Below, piece after piece: positions 1 to 9,093 of a stretch of DNA of 64,000 bases. Each line of letters begins with the position of its first letter. Position 1 is the first letter of the stretch. The notes under the pieces are model-generated. The model saw only the letters and a list, made by a program, of their open reading frames with translations. It was not told the origin of the DNA and ran no database searches. The stretch comes from Flavobacterium wongokense (GTDB taxonomy: Bacteria > Bacteroidota > Bacteroidia > Flavobacteriales > Flavobacteriaceae): positions 434,001 to 498,000 of the forward strand of contig NZ_JAKIHP010000001.1 in NCBI RefSeq assembly GCF_021608265.1, given 5' to 3'. Made by a program: the position numbers and the translations under genes.

Positions 1-21
1 CAAAAAGATACAGGAAATTAA
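1..21 (+). CDS. Possible 3' end of an upstream gene (penicillin-binding protein 2, mrdA, expected here)
   Basis: Reading from base 1, six sense codons (QKDTGN) are followed by TAA at 19-21, just before rodA. In Bacteroidota mrdA (PBP2) normally precedes rodA, so this is a plausible end of that gene. Frame 2 also closes nearby (stop at 26-28), so the frame cannot be decided from so few bases. The identification rests on gene-order knowledge only. Confidence 0.3.
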   Translation, partial: QKDTGN

Positions 22-33
22 TTCCTAAGGAAA

Positions 34-1293
34 ATGAAAAATCAGAGTGTAACAAATAATCTGGACTGGATAAGCATCACCATCTACATTCTATTAGTAA
101 TAATGGGCTGGCTGAATATTTATTCCTCTTCATTATCTTCCATTGCAGAAGAGACTTCGATTTTTGATTTTAGCCAGATTTATGGTAAGCAGTTTATGTT
201 TATCATCCTTTCGATTCCATTGATATTTGTGGTTCTTTCAGTGGATGGAAAGTTTTATGAAAAGTTTTCCAGTGTAATTTATGTTATCGGATTGCTCTCG
301 CTGGCTGGTTTATTTGTCTTTGGTAAAACCATCAAAGGACAGGCCAACTGGTATTCCTTCGGTTCTTTTGGATTGCAGCCATCTGAGTTTGTAAAAGCCG
401 CTACGGCTTTGGCTTTAGCCAAATATTTAAGTGATGTCCAGGTCAACCTGAAGGACATGAACCGGCAGATCCAGGCATTGGGAATCTTATTTTTACCGAT
501 TTTATTGATTGTGCCTCACGATCCAGGAAGTGCCTTAATTTACAGCGTTTTCATTTTAATATTATATCGTGAAGGTTTGCCATCCTGGTATGTCTGGACC
601 GGATTCATCGCCATTGTCCTGTTTGTTTTGTCCTTAATGATAAAACCTTTGATATTAACCGGAATTGCCGGTTTGGTAATTGTTTTTATTTATTACAGAA
701 GCCGAATTATCAACAGGAACTGGATCCTAAGTGCCATCATATTTATAATGATTGGTGGTTTTGCCTTTTCGGTAGATTATGTCTTTACCAATGTTTTTAA
801 ACAGCATCACCGTGACCGTTTCAACATCCTGCTTGGAAAGGAAGTTGATATGAAAGGCATCGGATACAATACTAACCAATCCGAAATTGCAATTGGTTCC
901 GGAGGTTGGTTTGGGAAAGGCTATCTTGAAGGAACACAAACCAAAGGTGGTTTCGTACCCGAACAGCACACCGATTATATCTTTACGACTGTTGGTGAAG
1001 AATGGGGTTTCCTGGGTTCTATTTTTGTAATTGCGCTTTTTGTCTGCCTGATTATGCGGATCATTTACCTCTCAGAACGACAGAAGACTAAGTTTAGCCG
1101 GGTCTATGGTTATTGCGTCGCCGGAATTCTATTCATACATTTCTTTGTAAATATCGCAATGGTTGCAGGGATTTTTCCAACCATCGGAGTTCCGCTCCCT
1201 TTCTTTTCATATGGAGGTTCCGGTTTGTGGGGCTTTACAATATTGCTGTTCATTTTCCTAAAAATGGACGCCAATAAAGTAAACGAATGGTAA
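34..1293 (+). CDS. rodA: Rod shape-determining protein RodA (SEDS peptidoglycan glycosyltransferase)
   Basis: RodA polymerises lipid II into glycan strands at the lateral wall, working with PBP2 in the inner membrane. The 419-residue protein is almost entirely hydrophobic segments, about ten, as expected for SEDS proteins. Family signatures are visible: the QSEIAIGSGGWFGKG stretch, the PEQHTDYIF motif whose Asp (about residue 314) matches the catalytic Asp of RodA, and GVPLPFFSYGGSG near the C-terminus. FtsW is the alternative, but it lies in the dcw cluster, and the spacing from a probable mrdA end favours RodA. The ATG at 34 follows an AAGGAAA stretch. Length is normal for the family. Confidence 0.95.
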   Translation: MKNQSVTNNLDWISITIYILLVIMGWLNIYSSSLSSIAEETSIFDFSQIYGKQFMFIILSIPLIFVVLSVDGKFYEKFSSVIYVIGLLSLAGLFVFGKTIKGQANWYSFGSFGLQPSEFVKAATALALAKYLSDVQVNLKDMNRQIQALGILFLPILLIVPHDPGSALIYSVFILILYREGLPSWYVWTGFIAIVLFVLSLMIKPLILTGIAGLVIVFIYYRSRIINRNWILSAIIFIMIGGFAFSVDYVFTNVFKQHHRDRFNILLGKEVDMKGIGYNTNQSEIAIGSGGWFGKGYLEGTQTKGGFVPEQHTDYIFTTVGEEWGFLGSIFVIALFVCLIMRIIYLSERQKTKFSRVYGYCVAGILFIHFFVNIAMVAGIFPTIGVPLPFFSYGGSGLWGFTILLFIFLKMDANKVNEW

Positions 1294-1363
1294 TTTAAAC
1301 TTCAATTGGTTTTTTTAAATAATAGTTTCTGCCTACTTTTATTCTACTTAAAATAGAACGATT

Positions 1364-1915
1364 ATGAAACTAAGATTCATCGCATTACTATTCCTGGCGC
1401 AAATTGTTCCGGCCATAGCACAAGAAGAAATCAATACAACAAAAGCTGTTGATACGATTGCACTAAAAACTGTAGCTGTTGAAGCAGTAGATGATTCTGC
1501 TGCCACAGAAGAAACTTCAAGGCTTACACCAGAACAAATCCTGGCAATTCAAAAAACAACCCTGCAAAATCAAAAAGAGGCCGAAAGAATTAAAGCCGAA
1601 GCGGAAGCTGCTGCCAAAGCAGTTGAGAAGGATCAAAGAAAACTGGAAAAGGAGTAACGTAAATTTGAAAGGGAACAGGAACGGATTGCGGATGCTGAAA
1701 AAGAAGTAATCAAGGCAAAGGAAAAAATGATAAAAGAAACTGCAAAGCTGGCAAAAATGTTGTCCAAATTAGACAAAAACAAACGAAAAGGAAAGCTGAC
1801 CGAAATCGAAATCGAAAAGGAACACATCAGAATCAGCAAGCAGCAGATAGAGATTAGGGAACTTCACGAAGAGATTGACAAAGCCGAAAAGAAACTCAAC
1901 AAGCTAAGAAGCTAA
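1364..1915 (+). pseudogene. Secreted coiled-coil protein interrupted by an in-frame TAA
   Basis: An ATG at 1364 opens a signal peptide (MKLRFIALLFLAQIVPAIAQ) followed by a charged Lys/Glu/Ala-rich coiled coil. The frame stops at TAA 1655-1657 after 97 residues. The same frame then stays open from 1658 to the stop at 1913-1915 and continues the same heptad-like composition (KFEREQERIADAEKE and onward). The simplest reading is one 183-codon gene split by a single nonsense change, with AAA, CAA or GAA to TAA as the likely origins. A downstream restart at the ATG at 1727 would lack a signal peptide. A sequencing error or readthrough cannot be excluded. I do not recognise the family. A bidirectional terminator follows directly. 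Confidence 0.7.
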
Positions 1916-1918
1916 CAA

Positions 1919-1950
1919 AAAAGCCACCAATTTACTCGGTGGCTTTTCTT
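1919..1950. terminator. Bidirectional intrinsic terminator
   Basis: The stem AAGCCACC (1921-1928) pairs with GGTGGCTT (1938-1945) around a 9-nt loop, with an A-run before and a T-rich run after it. It lies between the end of the coiled-coil gene and the convergent prc stop at 1969, so it can serve both. Confidence 0.8.
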
Positions 1951-1968
1951 TTCTATAACAAAATCAGA

Positions 1969-4239
1969 TTATGATTTTACCAATTTATCTTTTTTCAATT
2001 TTGTTGTCAAACCTTTATTATTCTCAGATTGCAAATCATTTAGAATGTGAATCGCTTCTTCAATATAAATGTCTTTTGACAAACTTTCGTGCCATCTGTC
2101 GCGTTTCTCTTTCAATACCGAATCCTTGTTGGTCTCTTCAACTTCATAAGGAAGTGATTTGAACTCAAAGGCATTTTTATAGTCAACAATTGGTTTGTAC
2201 TTTTTGTTTTTCTCATCCAATGCTTTTTGCTCAGCCTTGAATTTATCTATGTTTAAGCTATAAACATTTTCTTTATTTCGCTCATCAAGCCATTTCGCAT
2301 TATCATCAATCAGGTTCATTTGCGCATTGTTGCTCATTCTTTCCCTGCTTTTTTGGATTGCCAAATCAAAGTTGTTTTGCTTATCCCAAATCTTGTAATC
2401 TGCAGCGTCAATTTTATCCCAAGGCATTGCATTGTCAATGTCCTTCTCTCCCATTTTCAAATAAGAATATCGGTCTGGGATTGCGATGTCACTCTTTACT
2501 CCCTCCAATTGGGTTGAACCACCATTGATTCTGTAGAATTTCTGGGTAGTAGTTTTCAATGCTCCTAAATCGCCGTAAGTACTTCCGCGAACAAACTGAT
2601 TCAAATCAATTACATTCTGAACCGTTCCTTTTCCGTAAGATTGTTTGCTTCCGATGATAACGCCACGTTTGTAATCCTGGATTGCAGCTGCCAAAATCTC
2701 AGATGCAGAAGCGGAAAACTCATTAATCATAACTACTAATGGCCCGTCCCATTGTACTTTAGCATCTCTGTCGTACAAAACTTCTTTTTTACCTGCAGCA
2801 GATTTAATCTGAACGATTGGTCCTTGATTGATAAACAATCCGGCAATATCAACAACTGTTTTCAAAGAACCTCCACCATTATCACGAACATCCATCACGA
2901 TTCCCTGTACGCCTTCCTTTTTCAAACGCTCTACTTCTAAAGCAACATCTTTTCCGGCATCACGGCTGTTTTGGTCTTCAAAATCGATATAGAATTTTGG
3001 CAGATAGATGATTCCGTATTTGTAACCATCTTTCTCAACAACGCTTGATTTTACATATGTTTCTTCAATTTCTACTTCATCACGGATGATGGTAATTACC
3101 TTGATGGTTCCGTCTTGTTTTTTTACTGTCAGACGAACTTCGGTTCCTTTTGGGCCTTTAATCTTTTTAACCACATCATCCAATCGCATGCCAACAACAT
3201 CAACCGGTTCAGCATCAGCCTGTGCCACCTTAAGGACAACATCTCCGGCTTCCAGTTGTTTACCTCTCCATGCCGGTCCACCTGAAATTAATTCAGTGAT
3301 TTCAGTAAAATCATTTTTCTTTTGTAAACGGGCACCGATTCCCTCCAATTTTCCACTCATGCTCACGTCAAATTTCTCTTTTTCGCTTGGGCCAAAATAA
3401 GAAGTGTGTGGATCAAAACGTGAAGCAATTGCATTTACATAAATGGAGAACCAATCTTCCCTATCCAAATCTTTGATAAAACTAAAGTTGTCGTTCAAGG
3501 AAGTTAGCGTACTTTCCCTGGTCTCTTTTTCTAGTTGATCATAGGTTTTTGGAGCTTGGTTTTTCTTTTTCTCTACGTCTGCAATAAATTTCTTTTCACC
3601 TTCCGGAGTAAGGTTTTCACCTTGGCTGGTTCTGTAATCCTTTAGTTTTTCGTCTAAGGATTTGTTTTTGTCTTTAACCAAATCCTCTTCCAATTTTTGT
3701 TTTTCAACCAGAGAAGACAACGTAGAAAGTTTCACCTGCAAACGCCATCTTTCCTTGAGTTCCTGAACATTTTTTGCATAAGGAAGCTTTTCGTAATCGG
3801 TGTTTATGGATTCCATTTTCTTGTAATCAAATGGTTTGTCCAAAGCGATTTTGTAATACTCTTTGGATTCATCCATCCTTTTCATCAATCTGGTATAAGT
3901 CAGATCGAAGAAAGTCAAATCCTTATTGATAATCTGGTCATCAATCTGGTTTTCATACTTGGCGAATTCATCAATGTCTGACTGCAGGAAGAAACGCTTA
4001 GAAGGATCTAATGCGTTCAGGTAATCCTTGTAAACACCTTTTGAAAATGTATCGTCAATTTTGGCCGGATTGTAGTGCCCTTTTTCGATAACAAATGTCA
4101 ATAATTCAATCAACATTTTGTCTTTTTCAGGGTCAGATGATTTTTCTTTCGGCATGAAACTCCATAACCCAACTGCTAATCCTATTACAATTAGCAGGAT
4201 TTTATAATTCCTTTTCATATATTGAATTAATTTATTCAT
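1969..4239 (-). CDS. prc: Carboxy-terminal processing (tail-specific) protease, S41 family
   Basis: This periplasmic serine protease degrades or trims proteins at their C-termini. The 756-residue protein has an N-terminal membrane anchor (about residues 14-29), a long charged N-terminal domain (Prc-type), a PDZ domain (EGIGARLQKK and the following 85 residues), and the S41 core. The catalytic region shows FSASASEILAAA with the Ser nucleophile and, about 25 residues later, SYGKGTVQ with the general-base Lys. The C-terminal DUF3340-like extension is rich in Lys and Glu. Size and architecture match E. coli Prc rather than the short CtpA form. It is transcribed alone, convergent with the broken coiled-coil gene. 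Confidence 0.93.
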   Translation of the reverse strand: MNKLIQYMKRNYKILLIVIGLAVGLWSFMPKEKSSDPEKDKMLIELLTFVIEKGHYNPAKIDDTFSKGVYKDYLNALDPSKRFFLQSDIDEFAKYENQIDDQIINKDLTFFDLTYTRLMKRMDESKEYYKIALDKPFDYKKMESINTDYEKLPYAKNVQELKERWRLQVKLSTLSSLVEKQKLEEDLVKDKNKSLDEKLKDYRTSQGENLTPEGEKKFIADVEKKKNQAPKTYDQLEKETRESTLTSLNDNFSFIKDLDREDWFSIYVNAIASRFDPHTSYFGPSEKEKFDVSMSGKLEGIGARLQKKNDFTEITELISGGPAWRGKQLEAGDVVLKVAQADAEPVDVVGMRLDDVVKKIKGPKGTEVRLTVKKQDGTIKVITIIRDEVEIEETYVKSSVVEKDGYKYGIIYLPKFYIDFEDQNSRDAGKDVALEVERLKKEGVQGIVMDVRDNGGGSLKTVVDIAGLFINQGPIVQIKSAAGKKEVLYDRDAKVQWDGPLVVMINEFSASASEILAAAIQDYKRGVIIGSKQSYGKGTVQNVIDLNQFVRGSTYGDLGALKTTTQKFYRINGGSTQLEGVKSDIAIPDRYSYLKMGEKDIDNAMPWDKIDAADYKIWDKQNNFDLAIQKSRERMSNNAQMNLIDDNAKWLDERNKENVYSLNIDKFKAEQKALDEKNKKYKPIVDYKNAFEFKSLPYEVEETNKDSVLKEKRDRWHESLSKDIYIEEAIHILNDLQSENNKGLTTKLKKDKLVKS

Positions 4240-4387
4240 TAAAATTTAATCTAAAGTAAACAAAAAACTAAGTCTAGGATTTCTCAATCAGATAAAGTTT
4301 TGTTAAAAATCGTTATTATCATTGATTTCACAAGACATAAAGGTCAAAGTTATAAAAACGATGCCATATTAAATCTTAAAAATAGTT

Positions 4388-4395
4388 TAATTTTG
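4388..4395 (+). promoter_or_regulatory. Putative -7 box for surE-lpxB
   Basis: TAATTTTG fits the Bacteroidota -7 consensus TAnnTTTG and lies 49 nt upstream of the surE ATG. No clear TTG element is seen at the expected distance, so the call is weak. It lies in the 205-nt divergent gap between prc and surE, which is otherwise AT-rich and featureless. Confidence 0.4.
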
Positions 4396-4444
4396 CAAAG
4401 CATTAGACGTACAAATACTGTGCTAGTTACACAATTTCAAAAAT

Positions 4445-5215
4445 ATGACAGTAAAGCCAACCATTTTAGTAACCAATGATGACGGAATCAATGCTCCGGG
4501 AATCCGTGCCTTAATTGATGTAATGTCCGAAATTGGCGATGTTATCGTGGTTGCACCTGACAGTCCGCAAAGTGCGATGGGCCACGCCATTACCATCAAT
4601 AATACTTTGTACCTAAATAAGGTTTCAAGTGAAAATGCAGTAATTACTGAATATAGTTGCTCAGGAACTCCTGTTGATTGTGTAAAACTGGCAGTAAATG
4701 AGATTTTGAAAAAGAAACCCGACTTGTGTGTGTCGGGCGTGAACCACGGTTCGAATTCTTCCATCAATGTGATTTATTCCGGGACGATGAGTGCTGCTGT
4801 GGAAGCCGGAATTGAAAACATCCCGGCAATTGGATTCTCCCTTTTGGATTATTCCTGGAATGCCGATTTTGAAACAATTAAGCCCTTCATCAAAAAAATA
4901 GCCTTGGAAGTTCTGACCAAAAAATTACCTGAAGGCACCATCCTCAATGTCAATTTCCCAAAATTAAAAGCCAAGGAAATCAAAGGAATTAAGATTTGCC
5001 GTCAGGCGAAAGCCATCTGGATGGAAAAATTTGACAAAAGGCAGACACCTTATGGAAGGGATTATTATTGGCTGACGGGTGAATTTGTAAATCAGGACAA
5101 AGGTGAAGACACCGATGAATGGGCACTTTCACAGGGTTATATTTCCATTGTTCCTGTGCAATTTGACTTGACGGCACATCATGCAATTCAGCAACTCAAT
5201 ACTTGGAATTTATAG
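4445..5215 (+). CDS. surE: 5'/3'-nucleotidase SurE
   Basis: SurE removes phosphate from nucleoside 5'- and 3'-monophosphates, a stationary-phase and nucleotide-salvage role in the cytoplasm. The 256-residue protein begins with the metal-binding motif VTNDDGINAPG (Asp12, Asp13) and has the conserved SGVNHGSNSS loop (about residue 96) and SGTMSAAVEA. Length is typical. The stop is followed after two bases by the lpxB ATG, so the two are probably one operon, an order common in Flavobacteriaceae. Confidence 0.95.
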   Translation: MTVKPTILVTNDDGINAPGIRALIDVMSEIGDVIVVAPDSPQSAMGHAITINNTLYLNKVSSENAVITEYSCSGTPVDCVKLAVNEILKKKPDLCVSGVNHGSNSSINVIYSGTMSAAVEAGIENIPAIGFSLLDYSWNADFETIKPFIKKIALEVLTKKLPEGTILNVNFPKLKAKEIKGIKICRQAKAIWMEKFDKRQTPYGRDYYWLTGEFVNQDKGEDTDEWALSQGYISIVPVQFDLTAHHAIQQLNTWNL

Positions 5216-5217
5216 TT

Positions 5218-6330
5218 ATGAGGTATTACATTATAGCAGGCGAAGCTTCGGGCGATTTACACGGTTCCAATTTAATGAAGGCTCTATACAAAGAAGATCC
5301 TGCAGCTGATATTCGGTTTTGGGGTGGCGATTTGATGCAGAATGTTGGCGGAACTTTAGTAAAACACTATCGGGAATTGGCTTTCATGGGATTTGCCGAA
5401 GTAGCAATGAACCTGAAAACCATTTTGAACAACATCAAATTTTGCAAAGCTGACATTGAAAAATTCAATCCTGATGTAATTATTTTCATTGATTATCCTG
5501 GCTTTAACATGCGTATTGCCAAATGGGCAAAGCAGAAAGGCATCAAAACCCACTATTATATTGCGCCTCAAATTTGGGCCTGGAAGGAAAACAGGATTAA
5601 AGCCGTCAAAAGTGATTTTGACAAACTGTTTGTAATACTGCCTTTTGAAAAAGATTTCTTTGAAGTAAAACATAATTTCCCTGTTGAATTTGTTGGGCAT
5701 CCGCTAATTGATGCGATTCATAACCGTCCAAAAACAGGCGAAACTGCATTCCGAAAGGAAAATAATCTTGACCAAAGGCCAATCATTGCCATTCTTCCCG
5801 GAAGCAGGAAACAGGAAATTTCAAAAATGCTGAGCGTGATGTTGAGCATTGTATCCGATTTTCCGGATTATCAGTTTGTAATTGCTGGTGCTCCAAGCCA
5901 GGAATACCATTTTTACGAACAATTCCTGAACACCAAAAATGTAAAATTTGTCTCGAACAAAACCTACGATTTATTGAGCATTGCTACAGCTGCCTTGGTT
6001 ACCTCGGGAACTGCTACTTTGGAAACAGCACTATTCAAAGTGCCGGAAGTAGTTTGCTACAAAGGAAGCTGGGCTTCTTATCAAATTGCAAAAAGGATCA
6101 TTACGCTTAAATACATTTCATTGGTAAACCTAATCATGGATGAAGAAGTGGTTACTGAGCTTATCCAGGACAAATTCAATCCTAAAAATCTCAAAAAGGA
6201 ACTTACAAAACTCTTGGACGATAACTACAGAAAGAATTTATTGGAAAAGTACGAAGCCCTGGAATTAAAGCTGGGAGGCATTGGCGCCAGTGAAAAAACT
6301 GCTAAATTAATCCTAAATGATTTGAGGTAA
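5218..6330 (+). CDS. lpxB: Lipid-A-disaccharide synthase
   Basis: LpxB condenses UDP-diacylglucosamine with lipid X to form the lipid A disaccharide, a peripheral inner-membrane step. The ATG at 5218 is preferred over the in-frame TTG at 5203 because it gives the canonical N-terminus MRYYIIAGEASGDLHG, with the GEASGDLHG glycosyltransferase family 19 motif at residues 8-16. Further family motifs are IAPQIWAWKENR, PFEKDFF, GHPLID, LPGSRKQEI and SGTATLE. The protein is 370 residues, normal for the family. It is probably cotranscribed with surE. The promoter of the next gene overlaps its 3' end. Confidence 0.95.
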   Translation: MRYYIIAGEASGDLHGSNLMKALYKEDPAADIRFWGGDLMQNVGGTLVKHYRELAFMGFAEVAMNLKTILNNIKFCKADIEKFNPDVIIFIDYPGFNMRIAKWAKQKGIKTHYYIAPQIWAWKENRIKAVKSDFDKLFVILPFEKDFFEVKHNFPVEFVGHPLIDAIHNRPKTGETAFRKENNLDQRPIIAILPGSRKQEISKMLSVMLSIVSDFPDYQFVIAGAPSQEYHFYEQFLNTKNVKFVSNKTYDLLSIATAALVTSGTATLETALFKVPEVVCYKGSWASYQIAKRIITLKYISLVNLIMDEEVVTELIQDKFNPKNLKKELTKLLDDNYRKNLLEKYEALELKLGGIGASEKTAKLILNDLR

Positions 6331-6350
6331 AATTTAATTTTTTATCTTTG
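6322..6350 (+). promoter_or_regulatory. Promoter for the NlpC/P60 lipoprotein gene
   Basis: TTG (6322-6324), an 18-nt spacer and TATCTTTG (6343-6350) match the Bacteroidota housekeeping promoter closely. It overlaps the last codons of lpxB. Because the -7 box covers a TTG at 6348, that codon cannot be the translation start. Confidence 0.75.
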
Positions 6351-6365
6351 CCCAAACCAAATTTC

Positions 6366-7019
6366 TTGAAACAGTACTTATTTACCATAGCACTCTTATT
6401 GTTGTTTACAGCCTGTAAGCCAACATCGTCGGCTATTATAACTTCCAAGGATGAGGCTTTGAGAAAGGGCATTTACTCGCAGCCTATATTGGTAAAAAAC
6501 AATACGATTAAAAACAAAAAAAGCCCAAAACAATACGCTAACAAACAGGTTGTGGCTTTCCAAAACCCTAAAAAAATTGTCGGATTGAATGACCAAAATG
6601 CTTCTGATATTATCATCGAAGATAGCGACTCAAATTATTTGGTTGACCAGCTGATCAATACCGCTTCAGACAATTTAGGTGTAGGTTATCGCGGTGGCGG
6701 AACCACTAAAGATGGTTTTGATTGTTCGGGTTTGATGTATTCAACGTTTAAGAAATTTGATATTACGCTTCCCCGTTCCTCTTATCAAATGGCAGAAGTT
6801 GGAACTCCAGTTAATTTGGATAATGCAAAAAAAGGAGATTTAATCTTCTTTATCAATAGAGGCCAACACCGTATTAATCATGTTGGAATGATTGTAGAAG
6901 TAAAAGGTGATGATGTAAAATTCATCCATTCTTCTACACAAAGCGGCGTTATCATTTCCTCTTTAAAGGAATCCTATTACGACCGGACATTCAAGCAGAT
7001 TAATAGAATCATACAATAA
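6366..7019 (+). CDS. NlpC/P60-family cell-wall endopeptidase lipoprotein
   Basis: This C40 cysteine peptidase is predicted to cleave peptide stems of peptidoglycan. I chose the TTG at 6366 because the in-frame TTG at 6348 lies inside the -7 box. The choice gives MKQYLFTIALLLLFTAC, a lipoprotein signal with its lipobox Cys at residue 17. The NlpC/P60 domain fills the C-terminal half: Cys120 in GFDCSG, His172 in RINHVGM and His188 in FIHSS form the triad. About 85 linker residues rich in Lys and Asn separate anchor and enzyme. Related genes are named Spr/MepS or C40 peptidase. The exact cleavage site is not shown by sequence. Confidence 0.9.
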   Translation: MKQYLFTIALLLLFTACKPTSSAIITSKDEALRKGIYSQPILVKNNTIKNKKSPKQYANKQVVAFQNPKKIVGLNDQNASDIIIEDSDSNYLVDQLINTASDNLGVGYRGGGTTKDGFDCSGLMYSTFKKFDITLPRSSYQMAEVGTPVNLDNAKKGDLIFFINRGQHRINHVGMIVEVKGDDVKFIHSSTQSGVIISSLKESYYDRTFKQINRIIQ

Positions 7020-7058
7020 TACCCCACATTAAATGAATTTTTGCGTAATTAAGATTAT

Positions 7059-9083
7059 GTGAAAATTTTATTCTTCCCCTTAGCGCGGATTTTTATCGGA
7101 TTTGTATTCGGACTGCTTTTGTTTCGGATGATACATCCTGATTGCCTTTTTATTTTTTGCAGTTTGGCACTAAGCATCACCGGACTTTTGATTACTTATT
7201 TTTATGGTAGAAAACATACTTTTCCCAAACTACTCTTTGGGCATTTTGTGATTTCCACTTCTATTTTAGTCGGAGTTTCAACAGCAATGGTTCACAAGGA
7301 AAATTCCAACCCAAAGCATTACACCAATCAAATCAATGATTATGAAAAACCGCGTTTTCTCGATTTACTGATTACAGAAAAATTAAAAAACACTTCAAAA
7401 AACATCCGTTATGTTGGGATTGTAAAAGGACTTGATGCTCAAACCAGTTGCGGGAAAGTTATCCTGAATCTTGCCAAAAAAGACAGCTCCATTCTTCCAA
7501 AAATTGGAAATCGGATACAGGTTAACGGAATCATTTTTAAAAACAAACCTCCGCTCAATCCAGACCTTTTTGATTACGGCAAGTATCTTGAAAATCAGGA
7601 AATCTATGCACAGGTTTATGCAAGGCACATTCGCATCGTAAAATATGAATCGGGATTGTGGTCAGGTTTTTCAAATTTCAGGGAAAACATCATTAAAAAT
7701 TTGAGCAGGTCCAAAATAACCAAAGAAGAATTGAATGTCCTGAATGCTTTGATTCTTGGCCAGCAGCAGGACATCTCTCCCGAGATTTTAAAAGATTATC
7801 AATACGCAGGAGCTGTTCATGTATTATCGGTTTCGGGTTTGCATGTAGGTTTCATTTTATTGTTTATTACCTTTTTACTAAAACCGATTGGCAATTCCAG
7901 AAGAGGTTCCTTATTCAAATTGGTCCTAATACTTTTATCGCTTTGGGCTTTTGCAATTTTGACAGGTTTATCGCCATCAATTGTGAGGTCAGCGGTGATG
8001 TTTTCTTTTCTCGCCATTGGAACCCATTTGAGAAGAACGGTCAATATCTATCATACTTTATTGGTATCGATGTTGTTGATTTTATTGTTCAAACCTTCAT
8101 TTTTATTTGACGTTGGATTCCAATTGAGTTATCTCGCTTTATTTTTCATTCTTTGGCTGCAGCCGATTCTGGCTAAAATCTGGGAGCCAGAAAATAAAAT
8201 CATCAAATATTTCTGGGACATAATCACCGTTTCTTTTGCAGCTCAAATTGGAGCGATGCCATTGAGCATTTATTATTTCCATCAGTTTCCCGGATTATTT
8301 TTTGTAACCAATTTGCTGATTTTACCTTTACTCGGAATCATTATGGCTGTGGGTGTACTTGCAATCCTGATTGCCTGCTTTGGCGCAGTGCCTTATCTTA
8401 TAGCAAAAACAATTGAATTCCTGATTCGTCTGCTCAATAACATCATTCATTGGGTTGCCTCAATGGATAATTTTGTTTTCAGGAACATTTCGTTTTCAAA
8501 AGAAATGCTGTTAGCATCTTATTTGGCAGTCATACTTATCATACTGTGGATTAAGAAACCCAAATTTAACCGACTGGCAATAGCTTTTCTAGGTATTGTG
8601 ACACTCCAGGGCATTTTCATTTTCCAAAAGAGTGATACATCAAATAAAGAAGAATTGATCATTTTTAATTGCAGGAAAAACACAATAATTACCGAAAGAA
8701 TTGGAAAGGATGTCACGATTTATAGCAATGACAGCATCCTCAAAGGCATCGATAACAATTTACTGATTCAATCGTATTTGGTTGGAAATTTTTGCCAGAT
8801 TCGGAATAAAAAGAAATTGCAAAACCTGTTGTATTTCAAGAATCAAAAAGTGCTGATTATTGACAGCTCCTGCGTTTATACCAACGGAATCAATCCCGAT
8901 GTTTTAGTTATCACTGCATCGCCCAAGTTGAATATTGACCGGCTTTTGAAAACCTTTAAGCCAAAGAAAGTAATTGTTGATGCATCAAATTACAAAAGTT
9001 ATATCCGGCTTTGGGAAGCAAGCTGCAGGAAACAAAAAATCCCTTTTCACAATACTAATGAAAAGGGATTCTATAAGATTTAA
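7059..9083 (+). CDS. comEC: ComEC/Rec2-family DNA-uptake channel protein
   Basis: ComEC forms the inner-membrane channel for single-stranded DNA during natural transformation. The 674-residue protein starts at GTG 7059 (GTGAAAATTTTA) with hydrophobic segments, followed by the DUF4131-type soluble domain (about residues 100-200). The competence domain carries the hallmark AGAVHVLSVSGLHVGF and LTGLSPSIVRSAVMF motifs, with further membrane helices to about residue 515. The last 150 residues do not show a metallo-beta-lactamase metal motif (no HxHxDH), so the nuclease-like domain of long ComEC forms is absent or degenerate. The 3' end contains a hairpin that probably terminates the convergent gene. 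Confidence 0.88.
   Translation: MKILFFPLARIFIGFVFGLLLFRMIHPDCLFIFCSLALSITGLLITYFYGRKHTFPKLLFGHFVISTSILVGVSTAMVHKENSNPKHYTNQINDYEKPRFLDLLITEKLKNTSKNIRYVGIVKGLDAQTSCGKVILNLAKKDSSILPKIGNRIQVNGIIFKNKPPLNPDLFDYGKYLENQEIYAQVYARHIRIVKYESGLWSGFSNFRENIIKNLSRSKITKEELNVLNALILGQQQDISPEILKDYQYAGAVHVLSVSGLHVGFILLFITFLLKPIGNSRRGSLFKLVLILLSLWAFAILTGLSPSIVRSAVMFSFLAIGTHLRRTVNIYHTLLVSMLLILLFKPSFLFDVGFQLSYLALFFILWLQPILAKIWEPENKIIKYFWDIITVSFAAQIGAMPLSIYYFHQFPGLFFVTNLLILPLLGIIMAVGVLAILIACFGAVPYLIAKTIEFLIRLLNNIIHWVASMDNFVFRNISFSKEMLLASYLAVILIILWIKKPKFNRLAIAFLGIVTLQGIFIFQKSDTSNKEELIIFNCRKNTIITERIGKDVTIYSNDSILKGIDNNLLIQSYLVGNFCQIRNKKKLQNLLYFKNQKVLIIDSSCVYTNGINPDVLVITASPKLNIDRLLKTFKPKKVIVDASNYKSYIRLWEASCRKQKIPFHNTNEKGFYKI
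9038..9070 (-). terminator. Terminator for the thioredoxin-like gene, inside comEC coding sequence
   Basis: A perfect 12-bp stem (9038-9049 with 9059-9070) has a 9-nt loop. Read on the minus strand it is followed by a run of six T, as an intrinsic terminator requires. Read on the plus strand it lacks a T-run. It encodes part of the comEC C-terminus (IPFHNTNEKGF). Confidence 0.65.
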
Positions 9084-9093
9084 TTCCGTGGAA

